From Pseudomonadota bacterium (lineage in GTDB: Bacteria; Pseudomonadota; Gammaproteobacteria; Burkholderiales; Burkholderiaceae_C), in the NCBI GenBank assembly GCA_021819435.1, contig JAKARB010000003.1:62001-126000 (forward strand): a stretch of 64,000 bases of DNA, in the 5' to 3' direction. The notes under the pieces are model-generated. The model searched no databases. It worked only from the letters and a program-made list of their open reading frames with translations, and was not told where the DNA came from. Numbering within the stretch: position 1 is the first letter of the stretch; the number at the start of each line of letters is the position of its first letter. A program made the position numbers and the translations under genes. This document shows positions 8,435-20,568 of the stretch, one piece after another.

Positions 8435-10696
8435 ATGCCTCCGAGTTCTTTTCCCTCCGCATTGCTGCGCCTTGCACACACCGCCAAACGGGCCAGCCTG
8501 GCGATGGGGCTTGCTCTGCTGTCGACATCGGCCGCACAGGCGGTCGAGGCCCTTGCACAAGCTCGCACCGAGCAGGTCACCGTGAGCTTGCTGCCCAGCC
8601 ACGGCCAGGTGGTGCCCGGCGGCACGTTGCGCGTGGGCATCCGCCAGGTGCTGGCTCCGCACTGGCACACCTATTGGGTGAACCCGGGGGACTCCGGCAT
8701 GGCCACACGGTTGCAATGGCACCTGCCACCGGGTTGGCAGGCTGGCGCCATCCAGTGGCCCGTTCCGCAGCGCATCGATGTCGGGCCCATCACCAACCAC
8801 GGCTATGAGCGCGAGGTGACGCTGCTCGTCGATGTGGCAGCGCCGCGCGATGCGGTGGTCGGCCAAGCCACCGAGCTCGCGGCGGATGTGAGCTGGCTCG
8901 TCTGCCAGGACGTTTGCATCCCGCAGCAGGCCAGCTTGTCGGTGCCCGTCACCATCGGTCATGAAGCGGTGGCGATCGATGCCAACCGCGAGGCGTTGCT
9001 GGCCGCGCAGCGCTCTCTGCCGCGCCACACCGATGTGCCCACTGAGGTGCTGCACACATCCCAGGGCTTGTTGATCGGGCTGTCGGGCCAACCCGCCACG
9101 GGGCAGGAGGTCTACTTTTTCGCCGAAGCCTGGGGCGTCACGCAGCACAACGCCAAGCCAGTCGTCCATCAGGCCGGTGGCCGCTGGTGGTTGCTGGCGC
9201 CGCATGGCGACGATGCGCGCCACGCGGGCGACGAGGTCTCGGGGGTGTTGCGCATCGGCGCAGCCGGCACCGAAGTGCGGACCACGCTCGTCGCAGCACC
9301 GCCAGCCCTGCTAGCTGGTCTGACCTGGACGCGGACGCAAGCCGATTCTTCCGATGCGAAGGCCCATATCACACAGCCAGGCCCTGACGCCCCGCACGCG
9401 CTCGCACCTGTGGCGGAAATCGATTTCGACGCGATCACCTTCCTCACCGCCTTGAGCCTGGCCTTTCTCGGTGGCGTGATCCTCAACCTGATGCCCTGTG
9501 TGTTCCCGGTGCTGTCGATCAAAGCCCTGTCCCTTTTGCAGCACCCAGACCGCAGCCGTTCACAGCGCATCGCGCAGGGCTCGGCCTACGCCTTTGGCGT
9601 GGTGCTGAGCTTCGTGGCGCTGGCGGCGTTGCTGCTGGCCCTGAAGGCCACGGGGCGAGAGGTCGGCTGGGGCTTCCAGTTCCAGCAACCCACCTTCGTG
9701 CTGCTGCTCGGCGGCTTGCTGTTCGCGGTGGGCCTGAACCTGCTGGGCGTGTTCGAAGTGGGCCAGGGCCTCGCGGGCATCGGCGGTCAGTTGGTCGAGC
9801 GCGAGGGCCTTGGCGGCAGCTTCTTCACCGGCGTGCTGGCCACCGTCGTGGCCACGCCTTGCACCGCTCCGTTCATGGCCAGTGCGGTGGGCTATGCGCT
9901 CACGCAAACGGCCGGCGTGGTGCTGGCCATCTTCACCTCGCTGGGCCTGGGCCTGGCCACGCCCTACCTGTTGCTGAGCACCTGGCCCGCGCTGCAACGC
10001 CGCCTGCCCCGACCTGGCCCGTGGATGCTGCGCTTCAAGCAGGCCCTGGCATTTCCGATGTTCGCGTCGGTCGTGTGGCTGGTGTGGGTGCTGGCGCAGC
10101 AGACCGGGCCCGATGGCGTGGTGGTTGCCTTGGGGGCGCTGCTGGCCATCGGCCTGGCAGGTTGGCTGCTGGGCACGGCCCAGTTCAGCCGTGGTGCGAC
10201 CTGGCCACGCCTTGGCCGAGGGCTGGCCGGCGCGCTCGTGCTGGCCACCATCGGCGTTGGCGCCTGGTCGCTGCCCGAGACCGGGGGCGCTTCATCGACA
10301 CCGACAGCCGCATCGGCCCCGAACGGCGCCGCATGGGAGCCGTTCTCACAAGCCCGGCTGGACGCCTTGCGCGCCGAAGGCAAACCGGTGTTCGTCAACT
10401 TCACCGCGGCCTGGTGCATCACCTGCCTCGTCAACGAACGGACTGCGCTGAGCCAGGATCGCGTGCTGTCTGCGTTCAAGTCGCTGGGCGTCACCTACCT
10501 CAAGGGCGACTGGACCCACCAGAACCCCGAGATCACACGCGTGCTGGGCCAGCATGGCCGCAGCGGGGTGCCGCTTTACCTCTTCTTCGGCGCTGGCTCA
10601 CAGACGCCCGCCGCCGTGCTGCCTCAGGTGCTCACGCCAGATATCGTCATCCAGGCCATCGGTGGCGCTCACCTGAGCGCGTCTTCCCAACCCTGA
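8435..10696 (+). CDS. protein-disulfide reductase DsbD/ScsB family (N-terminal DsbD domain, CcdA-like TM region, C-terminal thioredoxin domain)
   Basis: NLMPCVFPVLSIKAL TM motif; VATPCTAPFMASAVGYAL; C-terminal FTAAWCITCLVNE CxxC. Start set at ATG 8435 (signal peptide follows) rather than 8030. Confidence 0.88.
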   Translation: MPPSSFPSALLRLAHTAKRASLAMGLALLSTSAAQAVEALAQARTEQVTVSLLPSHGQVVPGGTLRVGIRQVLAPHWHTYWVNPGDSGMATRLQWHLPPGWQAGAIQWPVPQRIDVGPITNHGYEREVTLLVDVAAPRDAVVGQATELAADVSWLVCQDVCIPQQASLSVPVTIGHEAVAIDANREALLAAQRSLPRHTDVPTEVLHTSQGLLIGLSGQPATGQEVYFFAEAWGVTQHNAKPVVHQAGGRWWLLAPHGDDARHAGDEVSGVLRIGAAGTEVRTTLVAAPPALLAGLTWTRTQADSSDAKAHITQPGPDAPHALAPVAEIDFDAITFLTALSLAFLGGVILNLMPCVFPVLSIKALSLLQHPDRSRSQRIAQGSAYAFGVVLSFVALAALLLALKATGREVGWGFQFQQPTFVLLLGGLLFAVGLNLLGVFEVGQGLAGIGGQLVEREGLGGSFFTGVLATVVATPCTAPFMASAVGYALTQTAGVVLAIFTSLGLGLATPYLLLSTWPALQRRLPRPGPWMLRFKQALAFPMFASVVWLVWVLAQQTGPDGVVVALGALLAIGLAGWLLGTAQFSRGATWPRLGRGLAGALVLATIGVGAWSLPETGGASSTPTAASAPNGAAWEPFSQARLDALRAEGKPVFVNFTAAWCITCLVNERTALSQDRVLSAFKSLGVTYLKGDWTHQNPEITRVLGQHGRSGVPLYLFFGAGSQTPAAVLPQVLTPDIVIQAIGGAHLSASSQP

Positions 10697-10711
10697 ACAT
10701 CAGGAGTCCTC

Positions 10712-11329
10712 ATGCAACGCAGAACGCTCGTCTCGACCCTGTTCGCCGGACTGCTCGCCAGCGCCGCTTTGCCTCCGGCCTGGGCCGTTGAGGTGCAGCA
10801 GGCCGCACCCGATTTCACGGCACCAGGAGCCGATGGTCGGCCCATCCAGCTCAGCGCCTACCAAGGCAAGGTGGTGGTGCTGGAGTGGACCAACCACGAC
10901 TGTCCCTTCGTCAAGAAGCACTACGAGAGCGGCAACATCCCCAAGCTGCAGAAGGAAGCCGCGGCACAAGGCGTGGTGTGGCTGCAGGTCATCTCGTCGG
11001 CCCCCGGTCAGCAAGGGCATGTCGACGCCGCCACGGCCAAGCAGGTCAACGCATACCGCGATGCCAAGCCAGCAGGCATCGTGCTCGATGAAAACGGCGC
11101 GGTGGGCAGGCTGTATGGTGCGCGCACGACCCCGCACATCTTCGTGATCGACCAGCAGGGCAAGCTGGCCTACAAGGGTGGCATCGACAGCATCCCGTCG
11201 AACCGGCCCGAGGACATTGCCGAGGCAGAGCCTTATGCACGCAATGCCATCCAGGCCACGCTCAAGGGCCAGCGGGTGGCCAAGGCCAACACCCAGCCTT
11301 ACGGCTGCTCGGTGAAGTACGGCGGATGA
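10712..11329 (+). CDS. secreted redoxin/thioredoxin-family protein
   Basis: Signal peptide; APDFTAPGADGRPIQLSAYQGKVVVLEWTNHDCPFVKKHY; GARTTPHIFVID. Confidence 0.88.
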   Translation: MQRRTLVSTLFAGLLASAALPPAWAVEVQQAAPDFTAPGADGRPIQLSAYQGKVVVLEWTNHDCPFVKKHYESGNIPKLQKEAAAQGVVWLQVISSAPGQQGHVDAATAKQVNAYRDAKPAGIVLDENGAVGRLYGARTTPHIFVIDQQGKLAYKGGIDSIPSNRPEDIAEAEPYARNAIQATLKGQRVAKANTQPYGCSVKYGG

Positions 11330-11628
11330 TCAACAGCTTTCGCTCATGCTCGGGTGTGCGAGCCGATCGTCGCCATGAGTGCGTTGTGCGCATGCACGAA
11401 CCGCAGCATCCACATGGCGGCTAGCCAACAGTGCGTCGCGTCGGCATCCACTGACCCATGGGAATTGACGGTCATGACCAGCGATTTCCTCCGCTAGACA
11501 CGTCGCAAGCCCCTGCTCATGACCCTGGAACAACCCTTGCGCAATGAAGCCCACCTGCTGTCGTTTCAGCAGGCTGGTGACCACCGGCCAACCGAACAAC
11601 CGGCCGATCAACACACAAGGAAGATTCC

Positions 11629-13404
11629 ATGTCCAGACAGGTCAAACCAACGCTCGAGGCTGTCCCAAACGATGCTTCTCAGGAAGTTCCCGCCCGTCGC
11701 CGTTTCATCGGCACCACCGGTTCGCTGGTGGTCGGTGGCGCGCTGACGGGCTTGAGCGCCCAGGCCGAAGCCACCGACCTCTGGTCGCGTGGCTTCGGCC
11801 ACGGCTCGCTCGATGAGTCGCTCAAGGCCCGCACACTTCGGCTGCGCACCGAACGCGCGATCTCCAACCACCAGGTGCCCATTCCGCGTCACCAGGACAA
11901 CGACGACGAAGAGCGCTACACCAACCTCATCGGCACCGACACCCGTGGCCTGCCGCACAACGCCCGCGGCGAGGTCGACCTGGCCGCATGGGCCACGCTC
12001 AAGCAGGCCGTGACCACGCGCACGGTGGCCGATTTCGAGAAGGTCCAGCTCGGTGGCGCACGCAAGCTGGTCAACCCGCTGGGCACCTTGGGGCTCAACC
12101 TGACGGGCCTGGCCTCCAACCAGATCGCCGTGCCGTCCGCGCCCGCCTTGGCCAGCGCCGAACGCGCCTCCGACGCGGTCGAGATCTACTGGCAATCGCT
12201 GCTGCGCGAGGTGCCCTTTCACGAGTACCGCGCCGACACCAGCAACGCCTTGCTGCGCGCCGCCGCCGCCGAGATCAGCCAGTTGCCGGGTTACGTGGGC
12301 CCGCGAAACGCCGCCGGCCAGGTGACGCCGGACCTGCTCTTCCGTGGCACGGCGCGCTACCTGGACCGCAGCGACGGCAGCGGCCGCACCGCGCGCACCG
12401 TCGTGCCGCCGGGCGTGGCCATCGGTCCCTACATCTCGCAGTTCCTTCTGCTTGACGTGCCGTACGGCGTGTCCTTCGCCTCGGCCTTGATCCGCACGCA
12501 AACACCGGCCAACGAGTTCCTGAACCAGCCCGCCGAATGGCTGGCCATCCAGAACGGCCAAAATCCAACACGCTCCTTGGCCTTCGACAACACGCTGCGC
12601 TACGTGAGCACGGGGCGGGACCTGGCCGAGGTGGCCCGGGGCTCGGCCGGCGCCGGCGCGGCGTTGCAGATCCTGTCGACCGCGCGCAGCAGCAACCCAT
12701 TGCGCGTGGGCGGCATCGGGGCCGCGCTCAGCCCCACCAATCCTTACCTGCAGGCGATCACGACCTCGGCCAGCGCGGCGGGCAGCTTCTCGGCCGCTTA
12801 CCTGCAAGGCCTGCTGCCGCTGGGCGTCTCGCGCGGCATCCGCGCGGCCTACTGGCTCAAGTGGTTCGTGCACCGCACGCTTCGCCCCGAAGCCTATGGC
12901 GGGCTCGTCCACCAGCGGCTGGCCAACCAGGTGGCCTACCCCCTGCATGCCAGCATCCTGCAATCCGAAGCGGTCTCGCGCAGCCGGCAGAAGCACGGCA
13001 CCTTCCTGCTGTCACACGCCTACCCCGAAGGCGCGCCGATCCACAGCTCCTACCCGGGCGGCGCATCGGTGAGCGCGGCCGTGCAAGTGACACTGCTCAA
13101 GGCCTTCTTCGACGAAAGCACGCCCATCCCCAACCCGGTCCAACCCGATCCGCTGGACCCGACGAAGCTGGTGCCCTACAACGGCCCCACCCTGACGGTC
13201 GGCGGTGAACTCAACAAGCTGGCCACCAACCTTGGCGTGGGCCGCAACTGGGCGGGCATCCACTGGCGATCGGACGCAGGAGCATCGCTGGCCCTCGGTG
13301 AAGAAGTCGCTATCGCCCTGCTGCGCGATGAGAAGCGGACCTTCGCCGAACCCTTCGAGGGCTTTCGCTTCACCCGCTTCGACGGCAGCGCCGCGGTGAT
13401 CTGA
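11629..13404 (+). CDS. vanadium-dependent haloperoxidase homologue (PAP2 superfamily), Tat-like signal; catalytic His apparently substituted
   Basis: KWFVHRTLRPEAYGG, AYPEGAPIHSSYPGGAS, VGRNWAGIHWRSDAG align with haloperoxidase active-site motifs; RRRFIGTTG N-terminal twin Arg. Confidence 0.85.
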   Translation: MSRQVKPTLEAVPNDASQEVPARRRFIGTTGSLVVGGALTGLSAQAEATDLWSRGFGHGSLDESLKARTLRLRTERAISNHQVPIPRHQDNDDEERYTNLIGTDTRGLPHNARGEVDLAAWATLKQAVTTRTVADFEKVQLGGARKLVNPLGTLGLNLTGLASNQIAVPSAPALASAERASDAVEIYWQSLLREVPFHEYRADTSNALLRAAAAEISQLPGYVGPRNAAGQVTPDLLFRGTARYLDRSDGSGRTARTVVPPGVAIGPYISQFLLLDVPYGVSFASALIRTQTPANEFLNQPAEWLAIQNGQNPTRSLAFDNTLRYVSTGRDLAEVARGSAGAGAALQILSTARSSNPLRVGGIGAALSPTNPYLQAITTSASAAGSFSAAYLQGLLPLGVSRGIRAAYWLKWFVHRTLRPEAYGGLVHQRLANQVAYPLHASILQSEAVSRSRQKHGTFLLSHAYPEGAPIHSSYPGGASVSAAVQVTLLKAFFDESTPIPNPVQPDPLDPTKLVPYNGPTLTVGGELNKLATNLGVGRNWAGIHWRSDAGASLALGEEVAIALLRDEKRTFAEPFEGFRFTRFDGSAAVI

Positions 13405-13511
13405 TCCCCATGCCAGCCAGCGCGCTCCGAACCGGCAAGGGGCGCGCCAAGAGCCTGCCGCAGGAACCTGGTCACCGGGGCCTGCGGGGCGAGGGCCGGC
13501 AGGCAATGCGT

Positions 13512-14075
13512 TCAGGACTTGCGGGCTTTCGGCAGGTAGTGCCAACGCGTGCTCAGCAGGATGATGCCGACCGACACCAAGGTCACGCCCGCCGACAACC
13601 ACAGGGGCCAGGCCGAGGCGCCGAACCGATCGGGATAGAGGTTCCAAGCCGTGGCCAGGCCCACGCCGCTGCCTCCAAGCACCAGCACCGCGCAAGCGTG
13701 GTCGTGAAAGCGCCTCGCCTTGTTGGCTTGCGCAGCCCAACGGGCGTCGGTGTTGTAGCTCGGCAAGTGCTGGTGCGCACCCTCTAGCTGCTCAAGCTCT
13801 GACAGGAACTGCCGCAGGTTGGTGATGGCCCGCTCGCTCTTGTGATTGAGCAAGGCCAGGCAGGCCGCCGCCACCGGAAAGCCCTGCACCAGCCACTCGA
13901 CGGGCAGCACGATGCTGTCGCGCTGGATGCGCAAGGCCACGAGCGCGGCCAGCAGGCTGACCACCAGCGTCACGTACAAGGCCAGCGCCTGCTGCCGCTG
14001 GCCGATGCGGGCGTTGACCTCTTGGTAAGCAGCGACGAAACGGTAGTTGGCATCGACGAAGGATTTGGCGCTCAC
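13512..14075 (-). CDS. hypothetical multi-pass membrane protein
   Basis: GTG start; several hydrophobic segments (LALYVTLVVSLLAALVAL, WPLWLSAGVTLVSVGIILL). Confidence 0.65.
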   Translation of the reverse strand: MSAKSFVDANYRFVAAYQEVNARIGQRQQALALYVTLVVSLLAALVALRIQRDSIVLPVEWLVQGFPVAAACLALLNHKSERAITNLRQFLSELEQLEGAHQHLPSYNTDARWAAQANKARRFHDHACAVLVLGGSGVGLATAWNLYPDRFGASAWPLWLSAGVTLVSVGIILLSTRWHYLPKARKS

Positions 14076-14122
14076 GGTGTCTCCTCAAGCGGCATGACAC
14101 CGCTCGCGCCATGATGCCCGAA

Positions 14123-16110
<1,988 letters not shown>

Positions 16111-16231
16111 GGGAAGCAGGCTCCAGGAATGGTTGAACAAGGTAGCGGTTCGGCTGAACCGCCCTTGCTGTCGAAGTGAGACCGACTCTAGCGACCTGCA
16201 AGAGCGCCCGTTTGGATGAATGCGCAGATGC

Positions 16232-17689
16232 TCATGCGTTATGCGAACCAACGCTCAGGCCACCACGGATGGGTCGATCCCAGCGCTGTCTGCCCGTGAG
16301 GAAATGAACCCAACCCCAGACACCGCCGGCCAGGCGCAACAACTGAAACGTCCAGGGCTCGATCACGGCCGTCAACAGGGTGCCTCCCAGCGACAAACTC
16401 CCGACGTCGCCACGCCAGCGGCGATGGCCGCGCCACAGCCACGCCTGACAGGCGAGGTCGAACAGGGCTTTCACGCCCACACAGGACGCGACCACAAACA
16501 CCAGCGACATCCGGCCGCGTGCCAGCGACCACAGCAGCATCCACCAACCGCCGACCCCGATCAGGGGCTGCACGGTGTCAAGCGCCTTGATGGGCAGCAT
16601 CCGCAGGCCAACCGGGCCATATCGCCGCACACCCACCATGTCCCGATACCACCACTGTGTTTGCAGGAAGCCGGCGTACCAGCGGCGCCGCTGGCGCAGG
16701 AAGGCCATGGCCGGGGCAGGTGCTTCGGTGCGGGCCTGGGCGTCGCCCAGCACGGCGGTGCGCCAGCCGAGGCGACGCTGTGCGCCGACCCGCCGCAAGC
16801 GGTGGATGACTTCGTAATCCTCTACCAGGCAGTCCGGGTCGAAGCCGCCGACGTCGCGCAAGGGTCCGCACCGGAAGGCCGCGAAAGCCCCTGAGATCAG
16901 CAACAGGCCGCCCAGGTTCATCCATGCGCGCCGGGCCATGAAGTTGCGCAGGTACTCGTGCTGCTGGAACCACTGAAGGAGCCGGCCTCTCGCGGTCGGA
17001 ACGCAGACGGGCGTGAGCACGCCTGTGGCAGCCACCAGCCGGTCGTCTTGCGCGAAGGCGCTGACGACGGCCTGCAAGGCGCCCGGCTCCAGCCAGGTGT
17101 CGGCGTCGACCGTCAGCACGATGTCGGCCTCCACGGTGGCGATGGCCGCGTTCAGCGCCGAAGCCTTGCCGCCATGCGACAGGCGCATCCAGCGCAGGTC
17201 CGCCGCGTTGGGCGATGCCTCACCGACGACCTCACCGCTGCCGCTCGGCACGAGCCCGAACCGATGGCGCAACAAACATTCGGTGGCATCTGTCGACCCA
17301 TCGTCCGCGATGACGATCAGATCGGGCTTGCGTGACTGGCCCCGCAAACCCGCGATGGTCGCCGGCAGCACCGTTGCTTCGTTGTGCGCGGCGACGATGA
17401 CCGCCAGACGCAACTCGCTCCGCTGCGCAATGAGTTCAGCGGGGCGGCGCTGCCTTCCTCGCACCAGGTCGCGGTTGAGCCAGCAGACCAGGCCCTGCGT
17501 CAAGCCGTCATGCAACAGGAACCAGGCCGCCAGCCATGCCCAGCCACCTGGTGGGTCGAACGCGATGACCAAGAGCAAGCCGATCCAACCCATGATCGCC
17601 AGCCCGTGCCAAAACAGGCTTGCCCATGGCACCACGAGTGCGTGGTGGCGCGGAGCGTGCAACCGGCGCGCTTCGGCCAGCGCCTGCAT
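16232..17689 (-). CDS. membrane glycosyltransferase family 2
   Basis: [61 protein letters not shown] (QxxRW-like); TM segments. Start trimmed to 17689 to clear the upstream gene. Confidence 0.85.
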   Translation of the reverse strand: MQALAEARRLHAPRHHALVVPWASLFWHGLAIMGWIGLLLVIAFDPPGGWAWLAAWFLLHDGLTQGLVCWLNRDLVRGRQRRPAELIAQRSELRLAVIVAAHNEATVLPATIAGLRGQSRKPDLIVIADDGSTDATECLLRHRFGLVPSGSGEVVGEASPNAADLRWMRLSHGGKASALNAAIATVEADIVLTVDADTWLEPGALQAVVSAFAQDDRLVAATGVLTPVCVPTARGRLLQWFQQHEYLRNFMARRAWMNLGGLLLISGAFAAFRCGPLRDVGGFDPDCLVEDYEVIHRLRRVGAQRRLGWRTAVLGDAQARTEAPAPAMAFLRQRRRWYAGFLQTQWWYRDMVGVRRYGPVGLRMLPIKALDTVQPLIGVGGWWMLLWSLARGRMSLVFVVASCVGVKALFDLACQAWLWRGHRRWRGDVGSLSLGGTLLTAVIEPWTFQLLRLAGGVWGWVHFLTGRQRWDRPIRGGLSVGSHNA

Positions 17690-17747
17690 GGCCGTGCAGG
17701 CCACAGCGGATGGACCTGATCCAGGGCAGGCCACTCCTGTCGCGGGA

Positions 17748-18650
17748 TCAGCCACGCAGGTGCTGATTGAAGAACGCCACCGTGCGCTGCCAGGCCAGCT
17801 TGGCCGCCGCCGCGTCGTAGCGGGGCGTGGTGTCGTTGTTGAAGCCGTGCTGTGTGCCGGGATAGACATGTGCCTCATAGCGCACCTTGGCCTGCTTGAG
17901 CGCGGCCTCGTACTTGGGCCAGCCGGCGTTGATGCGCTCGTCGTTCTCGGCGTACTGGATCAACAGCGGCGCCTTGATTCGGGCCACGTCCTCTTCGGGC
18001 GGCTGGCCGCCGTAGAAAGGCACCGCAGCGTTCAATTCGGGTAACTGCACCGCGAGGTAGTTCGAGATGCCGCCGCCATAGCAAAAGCCCACCACGCCCA
18101 CCTTGCCGTTGCCCGCCGGCAGGCCCTTGAGCCATTGCGCCGCCGCGACGAAGTCGGCACGCGACTTGGGCTGCTCCAGCTTCTGGAACAGCTCTCGCGC
18201 CTTGTCCTCGTCACCGGGGTAGCCGCCCAGCGGAAACAGGGCATCGGGCGCGAAGGCAACGAAGTTGTCCAATGCCAGGCGCCGTGCGATGTCGGCGATG
18301 TGCGGGTTCAGGCCACGGTTCTCGTGCACCACCAGCACGGTGGGCAGCTTGCCCTTGGCCGCGGCTGGTTGCACCAGGTAGCCACGCACCTTGCCGTATC
18401 CCTGCGGTGAGTCGATCTCCACCCACGAGGCGATGATGCGCGGGTCCTCTGGCGGGACCTGCTGGGCATTCGCGAAGTTCGGTGCCAGTTGTGCCAACAA
18501 GGCCTCGGCGGAGACCGCTGCCGTGGCGTACTTGCCCGCACCATGCAAGAAACCACGCCGGTCCACCAGGCCGTGGACGTACTGGTCGAACAGGCGCAGC
18601 ACTTCGGGCGCGAAGTCTTGGGCGGTCAATCGGGTCTGGTTGGATGCCAT
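17748..18650 (-). CDS. dienelactone hydrolase family protein
   Basis: VVHENRGLNPHIADIARRLA; VGFCYGGGISNYLA; YPGTQHGFNNDTTPRYDAAAAKLAWQRTVAFF. Confidence 0.92.
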   Translation of the reverse strand: MASNQTRLTAQDFAPEVLRLFDQYVHGLVDRRGFLHGAGKYATAAVSAEALLAQLAPNFANAQQVPPEDPRIIASWVEIDSPQGYGKVRGYLVQPAAAKGKLPTVLVVHENRGLNPHIADIARRLALDNFVAFAPDALFPLGGYPGDEDKARELFQKLEQPKSRADFVAAAQWLKGLPAGNGKVGVVGFCYGGGISNYLAVQLPELNAAVPFYGGQPPEEDVARIKAPLLIQYAENDERINAGWPKYEAALKQAKVRYEAHVYPGTQHGFNNDTTPRYDAAAAKLAWQRTVAFFNQHLRG

Positions 18651-18761
18651 GGGGTTCTCCTCGGGGAACTGAGCGGGTGAAGGTTCACTTGGCGCGACCG
18701 CTGGCAATGCATGCCCCTTCGCGTTGATTTGCGTGCACATGCTCGAGGCATCGTCACGGCA

Positions 18762-20525
18762 TCAACGCGCGACTTCGTCAGCGGCCGTCAAGCTCTCGAA
18801 ATAGGCCTGGCTGCTGTAGCGCTGGCCCACCCGCTCGGCCAGGCGGGGCACCTCGACCACGCCATTGCGATGCGAGTAGGCGGCGTAGCCGGCTTTCAGT
18901 TCGGCGAGCTTCTCGGGGTGCTGGGCCGCCAGGTTGACCTGCTCTGCGCGATCGGTCTTCAGGTTGAAGAGCTGCCAGTCGCCGGGGCCATAGGGGGGCA
19001 CCGAGTAGACGATCTTCCAGTCGCCCTGCCGGTAGGCCTTCTGGCCGAACAGCTCCCAGCCTTTGTCGAAGCGGCCGAGCTCGTCATGGCCCTCGAACAA
19101 AGACACCAGCGAGCGCCCCTGCAACGGCGCGACTTCATGCCCCTGGTGGCGCGCCGGGTAACTGGCGCCAGCGAGCTGCAACAGGGTCGGCGCGATGTCG
19201 GTCACGTGGCCCGGGGTGGGCAGCACCTTCCCACCCTGCGGCGAGCCGGGCCAGCGCACGATGGCGGGCACCGTGATGCCACCTTCGTAGCTGTAGCCCT
19301 TGAAGAGGCTGAAAGGCAAGGCGCTGACCTGGGCCCAGTTCGGCCCGTAGCCCACGTAGGAATTGGCGCGGCCCACGTTGGCCAGGCGGTTGTCACGCGC
19401 AATGGCATCGCCTCGGGGGGCAACGTGGTTGCCTTCCGCCCCGTTGTCGGAAATGAAGACGATGACGGTGTTGTCGTACTCGCCCGAGGCCTTGAGCTGC
19501 GCGATGACCTTGCCGATGTTGCGGTCCATGATGTCGACCATGGCGGCGTAAGTGGCCATGCGGCGGGCCTCCTGGGCCTGCTGTGACGGCGTCAGGCGTT
19601 GCCATGCTGGGAACAGCGACAGCGCCTTGGCGGGCTGGAAGTCCTTGGGCAACAGGCCGCTGGCTTTCTGCTTGGCGATGCGCGCCTGCCTGATCGGCTC
19701 GTAGCCGGCCTTGTAGCGATCGGCGTACTTGGCGATGACGTCTTCAGGCGCTTGCAGCGGCCAGTGCGGCGCGGTGAAGGTGAGGTAGGCGAAGAAGGGC
19801 TTCCTGGCCTCGCGTGCATCACCTCGGCCTTCTCTCAGGTAGGACACGAGTTTGTCGCCATAGAAGTCGCTGGAGTAGAAATCAGCGGGCACGGTGGCGA
19901 GGCGGCCGTCTTCGCGGTAATAGGGCTGTGCCGGGTCGATCTTCGTGCTCCAGGGCTGCGCGTAGTGGTCGTCAGCGCCACGCAGCAGGGCGAAGGAGCG
20001 ATCAAAGCCACGCGCCTTGGGACTGCGCTCTTCGGTCAACCCCAGGTGCCACTTGCCGGCCATGTAGGTGCGGTAACCCGCCTGCTGCAACAAGGCCGGA
20101 AAGGCCACCACGCGGTCATTGAGGTAGCCCTCGTAGCCCGGCTTGCCCTTTTGCTCATCGAAAGTGATCTCGGCCATGCTGCCGATGCCAGCGATGTGGT
20201 GGTCCACGCCCGACAACAGCATCGAGCGCGTGGGCGAGCAGGTGGCGGCGCTGTGAAAGTCCGTCAGGCGAGCGCCTTCTCTGGCGAGGGCGTCGAGGTT
20301 GGGCGTGTCGATCTCGCCGCCAAAGGCCCCGATGTCGGAGAAGCCCAGGTCGTCGGCCACGATGATCAGGATGTTGGGGCGCGAGCCCGGTCCAGCCGGA
20401 GCGGCCCGGGCCGAGGTAGCCAACGAGGTCACGGCCACAGCGATGAGCGACAGCGTCAGGCCGATGTGGCGCAGGCCGTGCATGGGAGCCAATGAAGAAG
20501 CGGATGAGTCGTCGGTCAGGTTCAT
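18762..20525 (-). CDS. exported type I arylsulfatase
   Basis: NILIIVADDLGFSDIGAFGGEIDTPNLDALA; formylglycine motif CSPTR in SAATCSPTRSMLLSG; N-terminal signal-like segment; start at ATG 20525. Confidence 0.93.
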   Translation of the reverse strand: MNLTDDSSASSLAPMHGLRHIGLTLSLIAVAVTSLATSARAAPAGPGSRPNILIIVADDLGFSDIGAFGGEIDTPNLDALAREGARLTDFHSAATCSPTRSMLLSGVDHHIAGIGSMAEITFDEQKGKPGYEGYLNDRVVAFPALLQQAGYRTYMAGKWHLGLTEERSPKARGFDRSFALLRGADDHYAQPWSTKIDPAQPYYREDGRLATVPADFYSSDFYGDKLVSYLREGRGDAREARKPFFAYLTFTAPHWPLQAPEDVIAKYADRYKAGYEPIRQARIAKQKASGLLPKDFQPAKALSLFPAWQRLTPSQQAQEARRMATYAAMVDIMDRNIGKVIAQLKASGEYDNTVIVFISDNGAEGNHVAPRGDAIARDNRLANVGRANSYVGYGPNWAQVSALPFSLFKGYSYEGGITVPAIVRWPGSPQGGKVLPTPGHVTDIAPTLLQLAGASYPARHQGHEVAPLQGRSLVSLFEGHDELGRFDKGWELFGQKAYRQGDWKIVYSVPPYGPGDWQLFNLKTDRAEQVNLAAQHPEKLAELKAGYAAYSHRNGVVEVPRLAERVGQRYSSQAYFESLTAADEVAR

Positions 20526-20568
20526 GGCAACAGGTTCGGTGAGGCTTGAAAGCGTGGATGAAGGAGGT

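Noticed and set aside
11391-11430. CATGCACGAACCG box upstream of the haloperoxidase homologue
   Set aside because: Box is similar (11/13) but no plausible -35/-10 at the 16- or 37-nt positions; kept out of the regulon claim
11608-12996. 462-aa minus-strand ORF opposite the haloperoxidase homologue
   Set aside because: Shadow ORF; haloperoxidase motifs are on the plus strand
16150-16260. Possible sulfur-box upstream of groES (CGCATAACGCATGAGC...)
   Set aside because: One-base deletion in the core and no matching -35/-10 at 16 or 37 nt
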